Notes: a model not told the origin generated them from the sequence alone. DNA of 15,135 bases from DATJJW01 sp035491935 (GCA_035491935.1 DATJJW010000096.1:1-15135), one strand, 5' to 3'. Positions 6,708 to 14,370 are shown, numbered from the stretch's first letter. Translations and numbers: made by a program.

Positions 6708-7736
6708 GTGTTCCAGACGATGAAACGCCCTTCCTTGCCCAGGACGCTTCTGCTGATCGCCTGCACCGCCGCCGTGCTGGGTACGGGCCATGCCAAGGCT
6801 GCCGAAATCCAGCTCCTCAATGTGAGCTACGATCCGACCCGCGAGTTCTATACCGACGTCAACAAGGTCTTCACCGCCGAATGGAAGGCCAAGACCGGCG
6901 AGACCCTGGCGATCCGGACATCCAATGGCGGCTCCGGCGCGCAGGCGCGTTCGGTGATCGATGGGCTGGAGGCGGATGTCGTGACGCTGGCGGTCTCCGC
7001 CGATATCGACGCCATCGCCAAGACGGCGCAGCTCTTGCCGACCAACTGGCAGAGCAAGCTGCCGGACGACAGCGCGCCCTACACCTCGACCATCGTGCTG
7101 CTGGTGCGCAAGGGTAACCCCAAGCACATCAAGGATTGGGGCGACCTGGTGAAGCCGGGCGTCTCGGTCATCACGCCCAATCCCAAGACCAGCGGCGGCG
7201 CGCGCTGGAACTTCCTCGCCGCCTGGGCCTGGGCGCGCAAGGCCAATAACGGCGACGACAAGAAGGCACAGGATTTCGTCGCCCAGCTTTATCAGCATGT
7301 GCCGGTGCTGGATTCCGGCGCCCGCGGCTCGACCGTCACCTTCGTGCAGCGCCGCCAGGGCGACGTGCTGATCGCCTGGGAGAACGAGGCGCAGCTCGCC
7401 ATCCAGCAATTGGGCAAGGACAATCTCCAGATCGTCTACCCCTCGGTCAGCATCCTGGCCGAGCCGCCGGTGGCCGTGGTCGAGGAGAACGCCAAGAAGC
7501 ACCACACGCTGAAGCAGGCCCAGGCCTATCTGCAATTCCTCTATTCCGAGGAAGGCCAAGAACTGGCGGCCAAGCATTATTACCGGCCGCGTTCGAGCCA
7601 GGCGCTGCAGAAATATGCCAGCCAGTTCCCGAAGATCGACCTGGTGACGATCAAGGATTTCGGTGGCTGGGCCAAGGCGCAGCCCGAGTTCTTCGGCGAT
7701 GGCGGCGTGTTCGACCAGATCTATCAGCCGAAGTGA
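6708..7736 (+). CDS. sbp: Periplasmic sulfate-binding protein of the sulfate/thiosulfate ABC importer
   Basis: This protein captures sulfate (perhaps thiosulfate) in the periplasm and delivers it to the CysTW permease. It has 342 residues. A signal peptide is evident: KRP near the N-terminus, a hydrophobic core LLLIACTAAVLG, and a likely cleavage site after AKA at residues 29-31. The mature part opens with LLNVSYDPTREFY, and the family signature NPKTSGGAR is at residues 158-166; SNGGSGAQAR (72-81) is the ligand-loop region. The GTG start at 6708 is preferred because GGAGGA (6695-6700) is seven bases upstream; an ATG at 6720 would be too far from it. It is the first gene of sbp-cysT-cysW-cysA and is transcribed divergently from metZ. 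Sbp and CysP cannot be separated with certainty by eye, though sbp fits best. Confidence 0.95.
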   Translation: MFQTMKRPSLPRTLLLIACTAAVLGTGHAKAAEIQLLNVSYDPTREFYTDVNKVFTAEWKAKTGETLAIRTSNGGSGAQARSVIDGLEADVVTLAVSADIDAIAKTAQLLPTNWQSKLPDDSAPYTSTIVLLVRKGNPKHIKDWGDLVKPGVSVITPNPKTSGGARWNFLAAWAWARKANNGDDKKAQDFVAQLYQHVPVLDSGARGSTVTFVQRRQGDVLIAWENEAQLAIQQLGKDNLQIVYPSVSILAEPPVAVVEENAKKHHTLKQAQAYLQFLYSEEGQELAAKHYYRPRSSQALQKYASQFPKIDLVTIKDFGGWAKAQPEFFGDGGVFDQIYQPK

Positions 7737-7771
7737 GCCGTTCCATGATTGTTGTAGGATCGGCGGCCATG

Positions 7772-7788
7772 GATCCCGTTTTGGGATC
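7772..7788. repeat. Hairpin-forming inverted repeat between sbp and cysT
   Basis: GATCCC (7772-7777) and GGGATC (7783-7788) flank a five-base loop in the 88-base gap between sbp and cysT. The short stem has no T tract. In binding-protein operons such a hairpin often protects the upstream mRNA so that the binding protein is made in excess over the permease; that role is inferred here. Confidence 0.4.
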
Positions 7789-7824
7789 AAAGGCTATCCG
7801 AGGGGCTGAAACAGGAACGACCGC

Positions 7825-8691
7825 ATGATCGGCCTGACGGCATTCCTGGGCGGCAACGGACGGGTCGGGGTCCGGCGGCACAACGTGCTGCCCGGACTGC
7901 GCCTGACGCTGGGCTTTACGCTGTTCTATCTTTCGGCGCTGGTGCTGCTGCCGGGGGCGGTCCTGCTGCTGCGCGCGACCGGCATCGGCTGGGCCGGGTT
8001 CCTGCACATCGTCGAGACGCCGCGCACGCTCGCCGCGTTCAAGGTGACCTTCGGTCTGTCGCTGGCCGCGGCGGCACTCGACACGGCACTGGGCCTGCTG
8101 GTCGCCTGGGTACTGGTACGCTACCGCTTTCCCTTCGCACGGCTGCTCGACGCGCTGGTCGATCTGCCGATCGCGCTGCCGACCGCGGTTGCCGGCATCA
8201 CGCTCACCCAACTCTATGCCGACAATGGCTGGCTGGGCGCGCCGCTGGCCGCGCTCGGCATCAAGGTGGCCTTCACGCCGCTTGGCATCCTGGCCGCGCT
8301 GTCCTTCATCGGCCTGCCCTTCGTCGTGCGCACGATCGAACCGGTGCTGGAGGATCTCGAAAGCGAGCTTGAGGACGCGGCGGCGACATTGGGCGCCACC
8401 CCCTGGCAGATCTTCGCCCGCGTGATATTGCCGCCGGTGGTGCCGTCGCTGATCACCGGCTTCACCCTGGCGCTCGGCCGGGCCATCGGCGAATACGGCT
8501 CGGTGATCTTCATCTCCGGCAACGCGCCCGGCAAGACCGAGATCGTGCCGTTGCTCATCGTCATCAAGCTGGAGCAGTTCGACTACGCCGGCGCCTCGGT
8601 GTTGGGCATGATGATGCTCGCCGTCGCCTTCGCCATCATGCTGGTCGTGAACGCCCTGCAGCATTGGAGCTCGCGCCGCCTTGGCTTCTAG
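7825..8691 (+). CDS. cysT: Sulfate ABC transporter permease CysT (CysU)
   Basis: This is one of the two inner-membrane permease subunits of the sulfate importer (288 residues, about six membrane segments). The cytoplasmic EAA loop that docks on the ATPase is clear at about residues 183-202: EDAAATLGATPWQIFARVIL. VDLPIALPTAVAGITL (about 112-127) is typical of CysT. ATG 7825 is preceded by CAGGAA about ten bases upstream. It lies 88 bases after sbp, and its last 11 bases overlap the apparent start of cysW, which indicates translational coupling. N-terminal residues 1-20 carry several arginines and lie in the cytoplasm. Nothing is truncated. Confidence 0.95.
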   Translation: MIGLTAFLGGNGRVGVRRHNVLPGLRLTLGFTLFYLSALVLLPGAVLLLRATGIGWAGFLHIVETPRTLAAFKVTFGLSLAAAALDTALGLLVAWVLVRYRFPFARLLDALVDLPIALPTAVAGITLTQLYADNGWLGAPLAALGIKVAFTPLGILAALSFIGLPFVVRTIEPVLEDLESELEDAAATLGATPWQIFARVILPPVVPSLITGFTLALGRAIGEYGSVIFISGNAPGKTEIVPLLIVIKLEQFDYAGASVLGMMMLAVAFAIMLVVNALQHWSSRRLGF

Positions 8692-9562
8692 TCCGCTCCG
8701 CCCCGCGCGCCGCGCCGAAGCTCGGCCTCAGCGCGCCCTGCCCCCCGGAACCCGCGCCGGCAGGATGGCGCTCATCCTGCTGGCGACCGTGCTGCTGGTG
8801 ATCTTCTTCGTGCTGCCGCTGGTGCTGGTGTTCTCGGCCGCGCTCGGCGAAGGCTGGGGCAAGGTCGCGACCGCGCTCACCGATCCGGAGGCGCTCGCCT
8901 CGATCCGGCTGACCGCGCTGGTGGCGCTGATCGCCGTACCCTGCAACCTGGCCTTCGGGCTGGCGGCCGCCTGGGCCATCGCCAAATTCACCTTCCCCGG
9001 CCGCTCGCTGCTGGTGACGATGATCGACCTGCCCTTCTCGGTCTCGCCCGTGGTCGCCGGCCTCATGTATGTGCTGATCTTCGGGCTGCAGGGCTGGCTC
9101 GGCCCCTGGCTGCGCCTGCACGACATCAAGATCATCTTCGCCGTGCCCGGCATCGTGCTGGTGACGATCTTCGTGACGCTGCCCTTCGTCGCCCGCGAGT
9201 TGATCCCCTTGATGGAGGCGCAGGGGCGGCAGGAAGAGGAAGCGGCATTGCTGCTGGGCGCCAGCGGCTGGCAGGTGTTCCGGCGCGTGACCCTGCCCAA
9301 TGTGCGCTGGGGCCTGCTCTACGGCGTGCTCCTGTGCAATGCCCGCGCGATGGGCGAGTTCGGCGCGGTTTCCGTCGTCTCCGGCCATATCCGCGGCCTG
9401 ACCAACACCATGCCGTTGCAGATCGAGGTGCTTTATAATGACTACAACATCGTGGCGGCCTTCGCCGTCGCCGCCCTCCTGGCCTTGCTCGCCATGGTCA
9501 CGCTGATCGCCAAGAGCCTGTTGGCCTGGCGGCTCGCCCTCCATGGCGATGAGTTAATCTAG
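8681..9562 (+). CDS. cysW: Sulfate ABC transporter permease CysW
   Basis: This is the second permease subunit, partner of CysT (293 residues from the chosen start). The EAA loop is at about residues 186-206 (EEAALLLGASGWQVFRRVTL), and IDLPFSVSPVVAGLMYVL is characteristic of CysW. The TTG at 8681 overlaps the cysT stop by 11 bases and has GGAG (8666-8669) upstream. The first in-frame ATG (8765) would leave almost no cytoplasmic N-terminus, whereas CysW proteins normally have about 20 residues before the first membrane segment, so TTG is preferred. The N-terminus from TTG is unusually rich in Arg, Pro and Ala. The stop TAG (9560-9562) lies within the left edge of a 50-base palindrome that separates it from cysA. 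Confidence 0.94.
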   Translation: MASSPLRPARRAEARPQRALPPGTRAGRMALILLATVLLVIFFVLPLVLVFSAALGEGWGKVATALTDPEALASIRLTALVALIAVPCNLAFGLAAAWAIAKFTFPGRSLLVTMIDLPFSVSPVVAGLMYVLIFGLQGWLGPWLRLHDIKIIFAVPGIVLVTIFVTLPFVARELIPLMEAQGRQEEEAALLLGASGWQVFRRVTLPNVRWGLLYGVLLCNARAMGEFGAVSVVSGHIRGLTNTMPLQIEVLYNDYNIVAAFAVAALLALLAMVTLIAKSLLAWRLALHGDELI

Positions 9563-9610
9563 AGCCCGATCCGTTCAGGTCGATTCGACCTGAACGGTGA
9601 ATCGGTCTCT
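9561..9610. repeat. 50-base near-perfect palindrome between cysW and cysA
   Basis: The core is a perfect 13-base inverted repeat around a single central base: CCGTTCAGGTCGA (9571-9583), T, TCGACCTGAACGG (9585-9597). The arms continue outward as AGAGCCCGAT (9561-9570) and ATCGGTCTCT (9601-9610), matching at nine of ten positions after a three-base bulge on the right. There is no T tract. It looks like a dispersed intergenic repeat (REP-like) or a strong mRNA hairpin within the sulfate operon. Confidence 0.8.
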
Positions 9611-9652
9611 AAACCTATGAATCATCGTGATCCAGGGAGCCGGAGTACCTTC

Positions 9653-10714
9653 ATGCAGATCGAAATGTCCGGCATCGTATGCCGCTATGGCGAAACCCCG
9701 GCGGTGGACGGCGTCGACCTGACCGTGGGCGAAGGCGAATTCCTGGCGCTCCTGGGGCCATCGGGCTCCGGCAAGACCACGCTTCTGCGCATCATGGCCG
9801 GGCTGGAGATGCCCGAGGCCGGCGGTCTCGCGCTTGCCGGCAAGAATGCGCTCGCCCTCCCGCCCAACAAGCGGCATATCGGCTTCGTCTTCCAGAACTA
9901 TGCGCTGTTCCGCCACATGACCGTCGCGCGCAATATCGCTTTCGGGCTGGAGGTGCGGCCGGGATCCACGCGCCCCTCGAAACAGCAGATCCGCGAGCGG
10001 GTGGCCGAGCTCCTGGACCTCGTGCAGCTCCCCGGCATGGGCGGCCGTCTGCCAGCGCAGCTGTCGGGCGGTCAGCGCCAACGCGTGGCGCTCGCCCGTG
10101 CGCTCGCCATCGAGCCGCGCATCCTGCTGCTGGACGAGCCCTTCGGCGCGCTCGATGCCAAGGTCCGCGCGGAGCTGGGCGAATGGCTGAAGGCGCTGCA
10201 CAAGCGGCTCGGCCTTACCATCGTCTTCGTCACCCATGACCAGGAAGAGGCAATGAACCTGGCGCAGCGCATCGTCGTGATGCGCAGGGGCCGCATCGAG
10301 CAGGACGATGCGCCCGCCCGGCTCTATGCCGAGCCCGCCTCCGCCTTCGTCTATGACTTCCTGGGGGCCGCCAACCGCCTGCCCTGCCGCGTCGAGGGCA
10401 GCAGGGCATATCTCGCCGACGGCACCGGCTTCGATTTGCCGGCGAGTATCCGGCCATCCGAAGCGACGCGATCGAGCCTGTGGTTCCGGCCGCATCAGGT
10501 GGCGCTGGAGCCCACGCCCGATACCGCCGGCACCTGGCTGCCGGGGACCGTGCGCGACATCATCGCCGCCGGCCCGCATGTGCGGATCCTGCTCGACCAT
10601 GCCGGAGCCAGCATTGCAGCCTTGCTGCCAGCCGAAGAACTGCCGCCGGGCCTGACCATCGGCAGCCTTTGCCATTGGTCGCCGCAGAGCTGGCGCGTCT
10701 ATGGGGATATCTAG
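9653..10714 (+). CDS. cysA: Sulfate/thiosulfate import ATP-binding protein CysA
   Basis: This is the ATPase that powers sulfate import through CysTW (353 residues). All motifs are intact: Walker A GPSGSGKT (35-42), Q-loop Q81, signature LSGGQ (137-141), Walker B ILLLDEP (157-163) and H-loop H195. A C-terminal TOBE-like regulatory domain covers about residues 240-353, as in other CysA proteins. The ATG at 9653 has CGGAG (9641-9645) seven bases upstream and yields the expected N-terminus MQIEMSGIVCRYG. An upstream in-frame ATG at 9617 would add 12 residues without homology to CysA. It is the last gene of the sulfate operon, 90 bases after cysW with a palindrome between. Its TAG stop at 10712-10714 directly abuts the stop of the convergent gene. 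Confidence 0.96.
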   Translation: MQIEMSGIVCRYGETPAVDGVDLTVGEGEFLALLGPSGSGKTTLLRIMAGLEMPEAGGLALAGKNALALPPNKRHIGFVFQNYALFRHMTVARNIAFGLEVRPGSTRPSKQQIRERVAELLDLVQLPGMGGRLPAQLSGGQRQRVALARALAIEPRILLLDEPFGALDAKVRAELGEWLKALHKRLGLTIVFVTHDQEEAMNLAQRIVVMRRGRIEQDDAPARLYAEPASAFVYDFLGAANRLPCRVEGSRAYLADGTGFDLPASIRPSEATRSSLWFRPHQVALEPTPDTAGTWLPGTVRDIIAAGPHVRILLDHAGASIAALLPAEELPPGLTIGSLCHWSPQSWRVYGDI

Positions 10715-11242
10715 CTAGAGTGAGCCCTGCTGGGCCCGGTATTCCTCGGCCAGCGAGGCATACTGCTTCACCGTCCAGGTGAAGCGGTCGTAATCCTTGT
10801 CGGTCAGCTTGCGCAGGAGTTTGGCCGGGTTGCCCGCCCAGATCTCGCCGGCCGGCACGCGCTTGCCGGGTGGGACCAGCGCGCCGGCCGCGACCATGGC
10901 GCGGCTTTCGACGACCGCGCCATCCATGACCGTCGCCTGCATGCCGACGAAGCTGAAGGGCTCCAGCGTGCAGGCATGGATCAGCGCCATGTGGCCGATC
11001 GAGACATCGTCGCCGATGATGGTCGGGAACCGGTCCTTGGCGACATGGACGACGGTGCCGTCCTGGATGTTGACCCGGGCGCCGATGCGGATCTGGTGCA
11101 CGTCGCCGCGCAGCACGCAATTGTACCAGATGCCGCTGCCGGCACCGATCTCGACATCACCGATGATGACGGCGTTCTCGGCGATGAAGGCGTCGGGCGA
11201 GATACGGGGTAGGATGCCGCGATAGGGCAGGATCTGGGCCAT
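10715..11242 (-). CDS. Gamma-class carbonic anhydrase family / hexapeptide-repeat protein (YrdA/PaaY-like)
   Basis: This 175-residue protein is built of left-handed beta-helix hexapeptide repeats (for example IGDVEIG, IRIGARV, IIGDDVSIG) and is expected to form a trimer. The three zinc ligands of gamma-carbonic anhydrases are in place: H66 (DGTVVHV), H84 and H89 (IGHMALIHACTL), together with the RGD at 45-47. Many bacterial YrdA/PaaY-like members have weak or no proven carbonic anhydrase activity; some are thioesterases, so the reaction is uncertain. The C-terminal helix (WTVKQYASLAEEY) packs along the trimer in this family. It starts 21 bases after the DUF2336 gene on the same strand with only a weak ribosome site, so the two are probably one transcript. 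Confidence 0.92.
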   Translation of the reverse strand: MAQILPYRGILPRISPDAFIAENAVIIGDVEIGAGSGIWYNCVLRGDVHQIRIGARVNIQDGTVVHVAKDRFPTIIGDDVSIGHMALIHACTLEPFSFVGMQATVMDGAVVESRAMVAAGALVPPGKRVPAGEIWAGNPAKLLRKLTDKDYDRFTWTVKQYASLAEEYRAQQGSL

Positions 11243-11263
11243 GGAATCCGGTTCCGCCGAAAA

Positions 11264-12400
11264 TCAATTCCGTCTGGTGGGGCGGGGCGGCGTGTCGACC
11301 TGCCAGATCGCCCGCAGGAACTCCGCATCGCGCTGCCAGCGATGCAGAATGTTCTTCGCCTCAGCATCGTCCAACCGGTCGAACAGCGCCAGCGCCTCCG
11401 AAATGACCGCCGGCGAATCGGCCTCCATATTGACCCGCGCCTTGCGGCACAGGCTATAGAGAGCCACGAAGGTGCCGCGATCGATGCCGGCGCCGCGGCA
11501 GGCGACGCACAGCCCCTCGCCACCGGTCTCGAAGACGAAGCGATAGACCAGCACCTGGCGGATGCTGGTGTATCTCGAGAACATGGCGATGAACAGCGGC
11601 ACCTCGCCCCGCTGCAGGACGCCGAGCATCAGGTCCGGGGTGATGGTCTGCGCGGAGGCTATCTGCTCGGCCAGCTCCATCGCCTTGGGCGTGACCGAGA
11701 CCGGTTCGCGCGTCAGCTGGTGGACCGAATCCTCCAGGCTCTCGTCGAGCAGGCGCGTATCGACGTCGAAGTGGCTGAGGATGAAGTTGCGCAAGGCGGC
11801 GCTCACCCACCAGAACATGCGCCGCGCCAGTTGCGGCTCCAGATCCGGGCGGCGCAGCAGCGGTTTGTGGAAGATATCGACCCGCTTCGACTGCTCGACC
11901 AGATATTCCATGGTCTTGCGCGAGATCTTGGCATGGGGGTTGGCGAGCAGCTGCGTGATGGCGTCGACGCTGCCACCCTCGATCACCGCATCCGTGACAT
12001 CCTCGCTGATCGTGCTGCGCAGCGTGATGGCGAGCTGATGCTCCAGCGTGCGGTTGCGGATGACCTCGATCAGCTCGATGTCCTGCAATACCTCGCTTGC
12101 GACCAGGATCGGATAAGCGACATCGATATCGTCATGGGCCAGCATGACGATCAGCTCATGCGGCGCATCCGGCTCGCGCGCCAGGCGCTCGGCGAGCGCG
12201 CGGCGGATGGAGGATTCCATATCCTGCACCAGATGCTGCAGGATATTGGTCATCAACTCGCGTTCCGAGTCGGTCAACTCGTCCGAGCGCAGGAAGAACA
12301 GATCCGTGATCGTCGCGATCAAGGTGCGCCGCCCGGCGATGCTCCTGTCCCGCGCGAGCGTGAGCAGGTAATCGCGGTCCTTGGCGTTCACCCCGACCAT
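11264..12400 (-). CDS. DUF2336 domain-containing protein
   Basis: This 378-residue, almost wholly helical soluble protein matches my recollection of the DUF2336 family, which is frequent in Alphaproteobacteria and has no settled function. The diagnostic part is the segment RRALAERLAREPDAPHELI followed by DIDVAYPILVASEVLQD, which repeats loosely along the protein and gives a HEAT-like alpha-repeat look. The C-terminal third contains a two-cysteine patch CVACRGAGIDRGTF. There is no signal peptide or membrane segment. ATG at 12400 is preferred, with AGGG nine bases upstream; an in-frame TTG at 12409 overlaps that site and is less likely. It heads a two-gene unit with the gamma-carbonic anhydrase-like gene and is divergent from the YhhS-like transporter, with about 250 bases between the two starts. 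Confidence 0.87.
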   Translation of the reverse strand: MVGVNAKDRDYLLTLARDRSIAGRRTLIATITDLFFLRSDELTDSERELMTNILQHLVQDMESSIRRALAERLAREPDAPHELIVMLAHDDIDVAYPILVASEVLQDIELIEVIRNRTLEHQLAITLRSTISEDVTDAVIEGGSVDAITQLLANPHAKISRKTMEYLVEQSKRVDIFHKPLLRRPDLEPQLARRMFWWVSAALRNFILSHFDVDTRLLDESLEDSVHQLTREPVSVTPKAMELAEQIASAQTITPDLMLGVLQRGEVPLFIAMFSRYTSIRQVLVYRFVFETGGEGLCVACRGAGIDRGTFVALYSLCRKARVNMEADSPAVISEALALFDRLDDAEAKNILHRWQRDAEFLRAIWQVDTPPRPTRRN

Positions 12401-12474
12401 ATCCGGCAACCCTACCAGGACGGTTCTCCTAAAAAGATCGAAAAGTGCTCACTTATCCCTAGCAGCCGGCTCAT

Positions 12475-12488
12475 GACACCATGGTGTC
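12475..12488. promoter_or_regulatory. 14-base perfect palindrome, candidate operator
   Basis: GACACCATGGTGTC is a perfect palindrome in the 250-base divergent region between the DUF2336 gene and the YhhS-like gene. It has the size and symmetry of a dimeric regulator site. No copy of it is seen near other genes in the window. Confidence 0.35.
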
Positions 12489-12613
12489 GCCAATTCAATA
12501 CTCGGTTCCGATCTTGCGATCTTTTAAATGGTTCGCGACCGCAAATAAAGGCCGTTGCCGCGAACGCGCCCTACCCATGGCGAAACGGCATGGGGCCACA
12601 GCGCCACCCTCCG

Positions 12614-12619
12614 TATAAT
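12614..12619 (+). promoter_or_regulatory. -10 box of the YhhS-like gene
   Basis: A perfect TATAAT stands 32 bases before the proposed TTG start at 12651, giving a leader of about 25 bases. No good -35 is found at 16-18 bases upstream (TGGGGC at 12591-12596), so an activator may be needed. Its position argues against the longer reading frame starting at 12555. Confidence 0.4.
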
Positions 12620-12650
12620 CGCCGCTCACACGCCTCGTGGAATCGATCGA

Positions 12651-13880
12651 TTGACCTCTTCCCCGCAGACCAGTCCGACGCCCAGGCAGGTCAACCTGCT
12701 CATCGTCGTCACCGTGGCGCTGACTTTTCTGTTCTATCTGGTCATCGGGCTGCCGCTGGCAGTCATCCCAGGCTATGTCCATATCGATCTCGGCTATAAT
12801 TCAGTGATGGCGGGCTTCGCCATCAGCCTGCAATTCATCGTCACGCTGCTGACCCGCCCCTTTGCCGGCCGGATGAACGACAATGTCGGGCCGAAGCGCT
12901 GCGTGCTTTGGGGCTTCAGCTTCTGCGCTGCCGGCGGCGCCCTGACCATCGCGGCCGGGCTGGCGGCCCATGCGCCGACGCTCAGCCTGTCCATTCTGCT
13001 GGCCAGCCGCATCCTGCTCGGCCTGGCCGAAAGCTGGATCGGCACCGGCGTCATCCTGTGGGGCCTGGGCCAGGTGGGAGCGATCCACACCGGCAAGATC
13101 ATCTCCTGGAACGGCATCTGCAGCTATGGCGGCATCGCGGTGGGAGCACCGATCGGCGTCTGGTTGGACAAGCTGGCGGGCTTCACGGCCATCGGCATCG
13201 CCGCAACCGTGCTGGCAGTGGTCGGGCTGAGCCTGGCGCTCTCGAAGCGCCGGGTATCGCCGGTCGGTGGCAAGCGCATGGCCTTCGGCCAGGTGGCGCT
13301 GCGCGTGCTGACGCCCGGCATCGCGTTGGCCCTCGGCACGATAGGCTATGCGGCGGTGGCGACATTCGTGACCCTGCTCTATGCCAGCCATGGCTGGCAC
13401 CACGCGGCATTGGCCTTGACGCTCTTCGGCATCGCCGTGATCGGCGCGCGGCTGATCCTGACGGATCGGATCAACCAGATCGGCGGATATCGTCTGGCGA
13501 TCATGTGCTTCCTCGTCGAGACGCTAGGCCTGCTGCTGTTCTGGCTGGCTCCCTCGCCCTGGGTGGCGCTTACCGGGGCGGCGCTCGCCGGCTTCGGCTT
13601 CTCGACCGTCTTCCCGGCACTCGCCGTCGAAGCAGTGGCACTGGTCTCGCCCAGCGATCGCGGCGCGGCGCTGGCTTTCTTCACCGTCTTCCTTGATGTG
13701 GCGCTGGGTGTGACCGGACCGGCGGCGGGCGCCATCGTCGCCTCCTACGGCTATGGCACGATCTTCCTGTGGGCGGCCTTCGCCTCAATCATGGCCGAGG
13801 TGCTGGCCATCGGCATGTTCCTGCACAGCCGCAGGCGGCGGCGCCTGGCGCTTCTGGGCTGTACCGGCTCGGAAAGCTAG
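12651..13880 (+). CDS. YhhS-like major facilitator superfamily transporter
   Basis: This is a 409-residue, twelve-segment MFS protein closely resembling the YhhS family of inner-membrane efflux transporters. Recognisable stretches are YLVIGLPLAVIPGYVH (about 29-44), the loop 2-3 motif RPFAGRMNDNVGPKR (about 69-83), GKIISWNGICSYGGIAVGAP and GFGFSTVFPALAVEAV. The substrate is unknown; arabinose and drug efflux have been discussed for the family. The start is set at TTG 12651 because a perfect TATAAT at 12614-12619 lies between it and the only other candidate (TTG 12555), and because the encoded N-terminus then has the normal length for YhhS. The ribosome site is weak (GTGGA). The C-terminus ends in a basic run SRRRRR. 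It is probably a single-gene unit. Confidence 0.92.
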   Translation: MTSSPQTSPTPRQVNLLIVVTVALTFLFYLVIGLPLAVIPGYVHIDLGYNSVMAGFAISLQFIVTLLTRPFAGRMNDNVGPKRCVLWGFSFCAAGGALTIAAGLAAHAPTLSLSILLASRILLGLAESWIGTGVILWGLGQVGAIHTGKIISWNGICSYGGIAVGAPIGVWLDKLAGFTAIGIAATVLAVVGLSLALSKRRVSPVGGKRMAFGQVALRVLTPGIALALGTIGYAAVATFVTLLYASHGWHHAALALTLFGIAVIGARLILTDRINQIGGYRLAIMCFLVETLGLLLFWLAPSPWVALTGAALAGFGFSTVFPALAVEAVALVSPSDRGAALAFFTVFLDVALGVTGPAAGAIVASYGYGTIFLWAAFASIMAEVLAIGMFLHSRRRRRLALLGCTGSES

Positions 13881-13919
13881 GACTTTCCCGGAAAAGTCGA
13901 GAGGTATAAGATAATACCT
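13881..13919. repeat. Two adjacent inverted repeats ahead of the 80-residue gene
   Basis: The first, 13881-13898, is an imperfect 18-base palindrome (GACTTT...AAAGTC, one mismatched pair) starting right after the YhhS-like stop. The second, 13902-13919, is AGGTAT-N6-ATACCT and contains -10-like hexamers (TATAAG 13905-13910, GATAAT 13910-13915). They could be a weak terminator plus a promoter/operator for the next gene; the sequence alone does not decide. Confidence 0.4.
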
Positions 13920-13954
13920 TTCGGGCAGCCCTGCCCCTTCACGGATCTCCCGCG

Positions 13955-14197
13955 ATGTCGATCCAGTTCGGCCCGCAAGGCTACGGCCAGCCACCTTACG
14001 AACCGCCGACCGCGCCTGCGGTCCAGGCGGCGATGCAGATTCCGGTAGAGCCGCAACCGACGCTTGAGGTGGTCGAGACCCCCGCCCATGACGGCAGCGG
14101 CACGTCGAAGGACGACACCGACCGGGACGGCGATGGCGGCCGCGCCTTCGATCCCAATGGCAAGCGCCGCGGCCTGCTGCTCGACATCCGCAGCTAG
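13955..14197 (+). CDS. Small proline-rich hypothetical protein (80 residues)
   Basis: I do not recognise this protein. Residues 1-40 are rich in Pro, Gln and Ala (GPQGYGQPPYEPPTAP), residues 45-62 are very acidic and Gly/Ser-rich, and the end is a compact motif of Lys/Arg and aliphatic residues (FDPNGKRRGLLLDIRS). There is no signal peptide, membrane segment or cysteine, so it is probably an intrinsically disordered cytoplasmic protein with a short C-terminal linear motif. The ribosome site is poor (GGAT about ten bases before ATG 13955). It stands alone between the YhhS-like gene and hisB, with inverted repeats in its leader and 173 bases after it. The minus-strand alternative frames here show no family resemblance, which favours this reading, but a non-coding origin cannot be excluded. 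Confidence 0.6.
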   Translation: MSIQFGPQGYGQPPYEPPTAPAVQAAMQIPVEPQPTLEVVETPAHDGSGTSKDDTDRDGDGGRAFDPNGKRRGLLLDIRS

Positions 14198-14284
14198 AGT
14201 CTATAGCCGGTCTGCCACACATCCTGTTGCTCGCGTAGCGCATGACCCATCGGCAGGCGTAGCCCTTCCTGATGCCTGATATTA

Positions 14285-14312
14285 TTGGTAGAAGGTACCT
14301 GATACGAATAAT
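14285..14312 (+). promoter_or_regulatory. Putative promoter of the his operon
   Basis: TTGGTA (14285-14290) and AATAAT (14307-14312) are separated by 16 bases; the -10 matches at five of six positions. Transcription would start near 14320, about 50 bases before the hisB TTG. The same stretch has ATTATT (14281-14286) and AATAAT (14307-14312) as an inverted repeat. Confidence 0.45.
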
Positions 14313-14370
14313 TTGGGCTGTCGGCACACCGCGTGAGCGAGGGGGCGAGGCCACACGAAGGAGCAGGCCC

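Noticed and set aside
7772..7788. GATCCC/GGGATC hairpin as a terminator after sbp
   Set aside because: The stem is only six base pairs with no T tract, and cysT follows in the same operon, so it was kept only as a hairpin repeat.
8636..9544. Minus-strand reading frame opposite cysW, rich in His, Gln and Gly
   Set aside because: The composition is typical of an antisense shadow of hydrophobic membrane codons, and cysW is unmistakable on the other strand.
9575..10675. Long minus-strand reading frame opposite cysA (366 codons)
   Set aside because: It mirrors an intact CysA with all ATPase motifs. The composition is that of a high-GC antisense shadow, without ribosome site or family resemblance.
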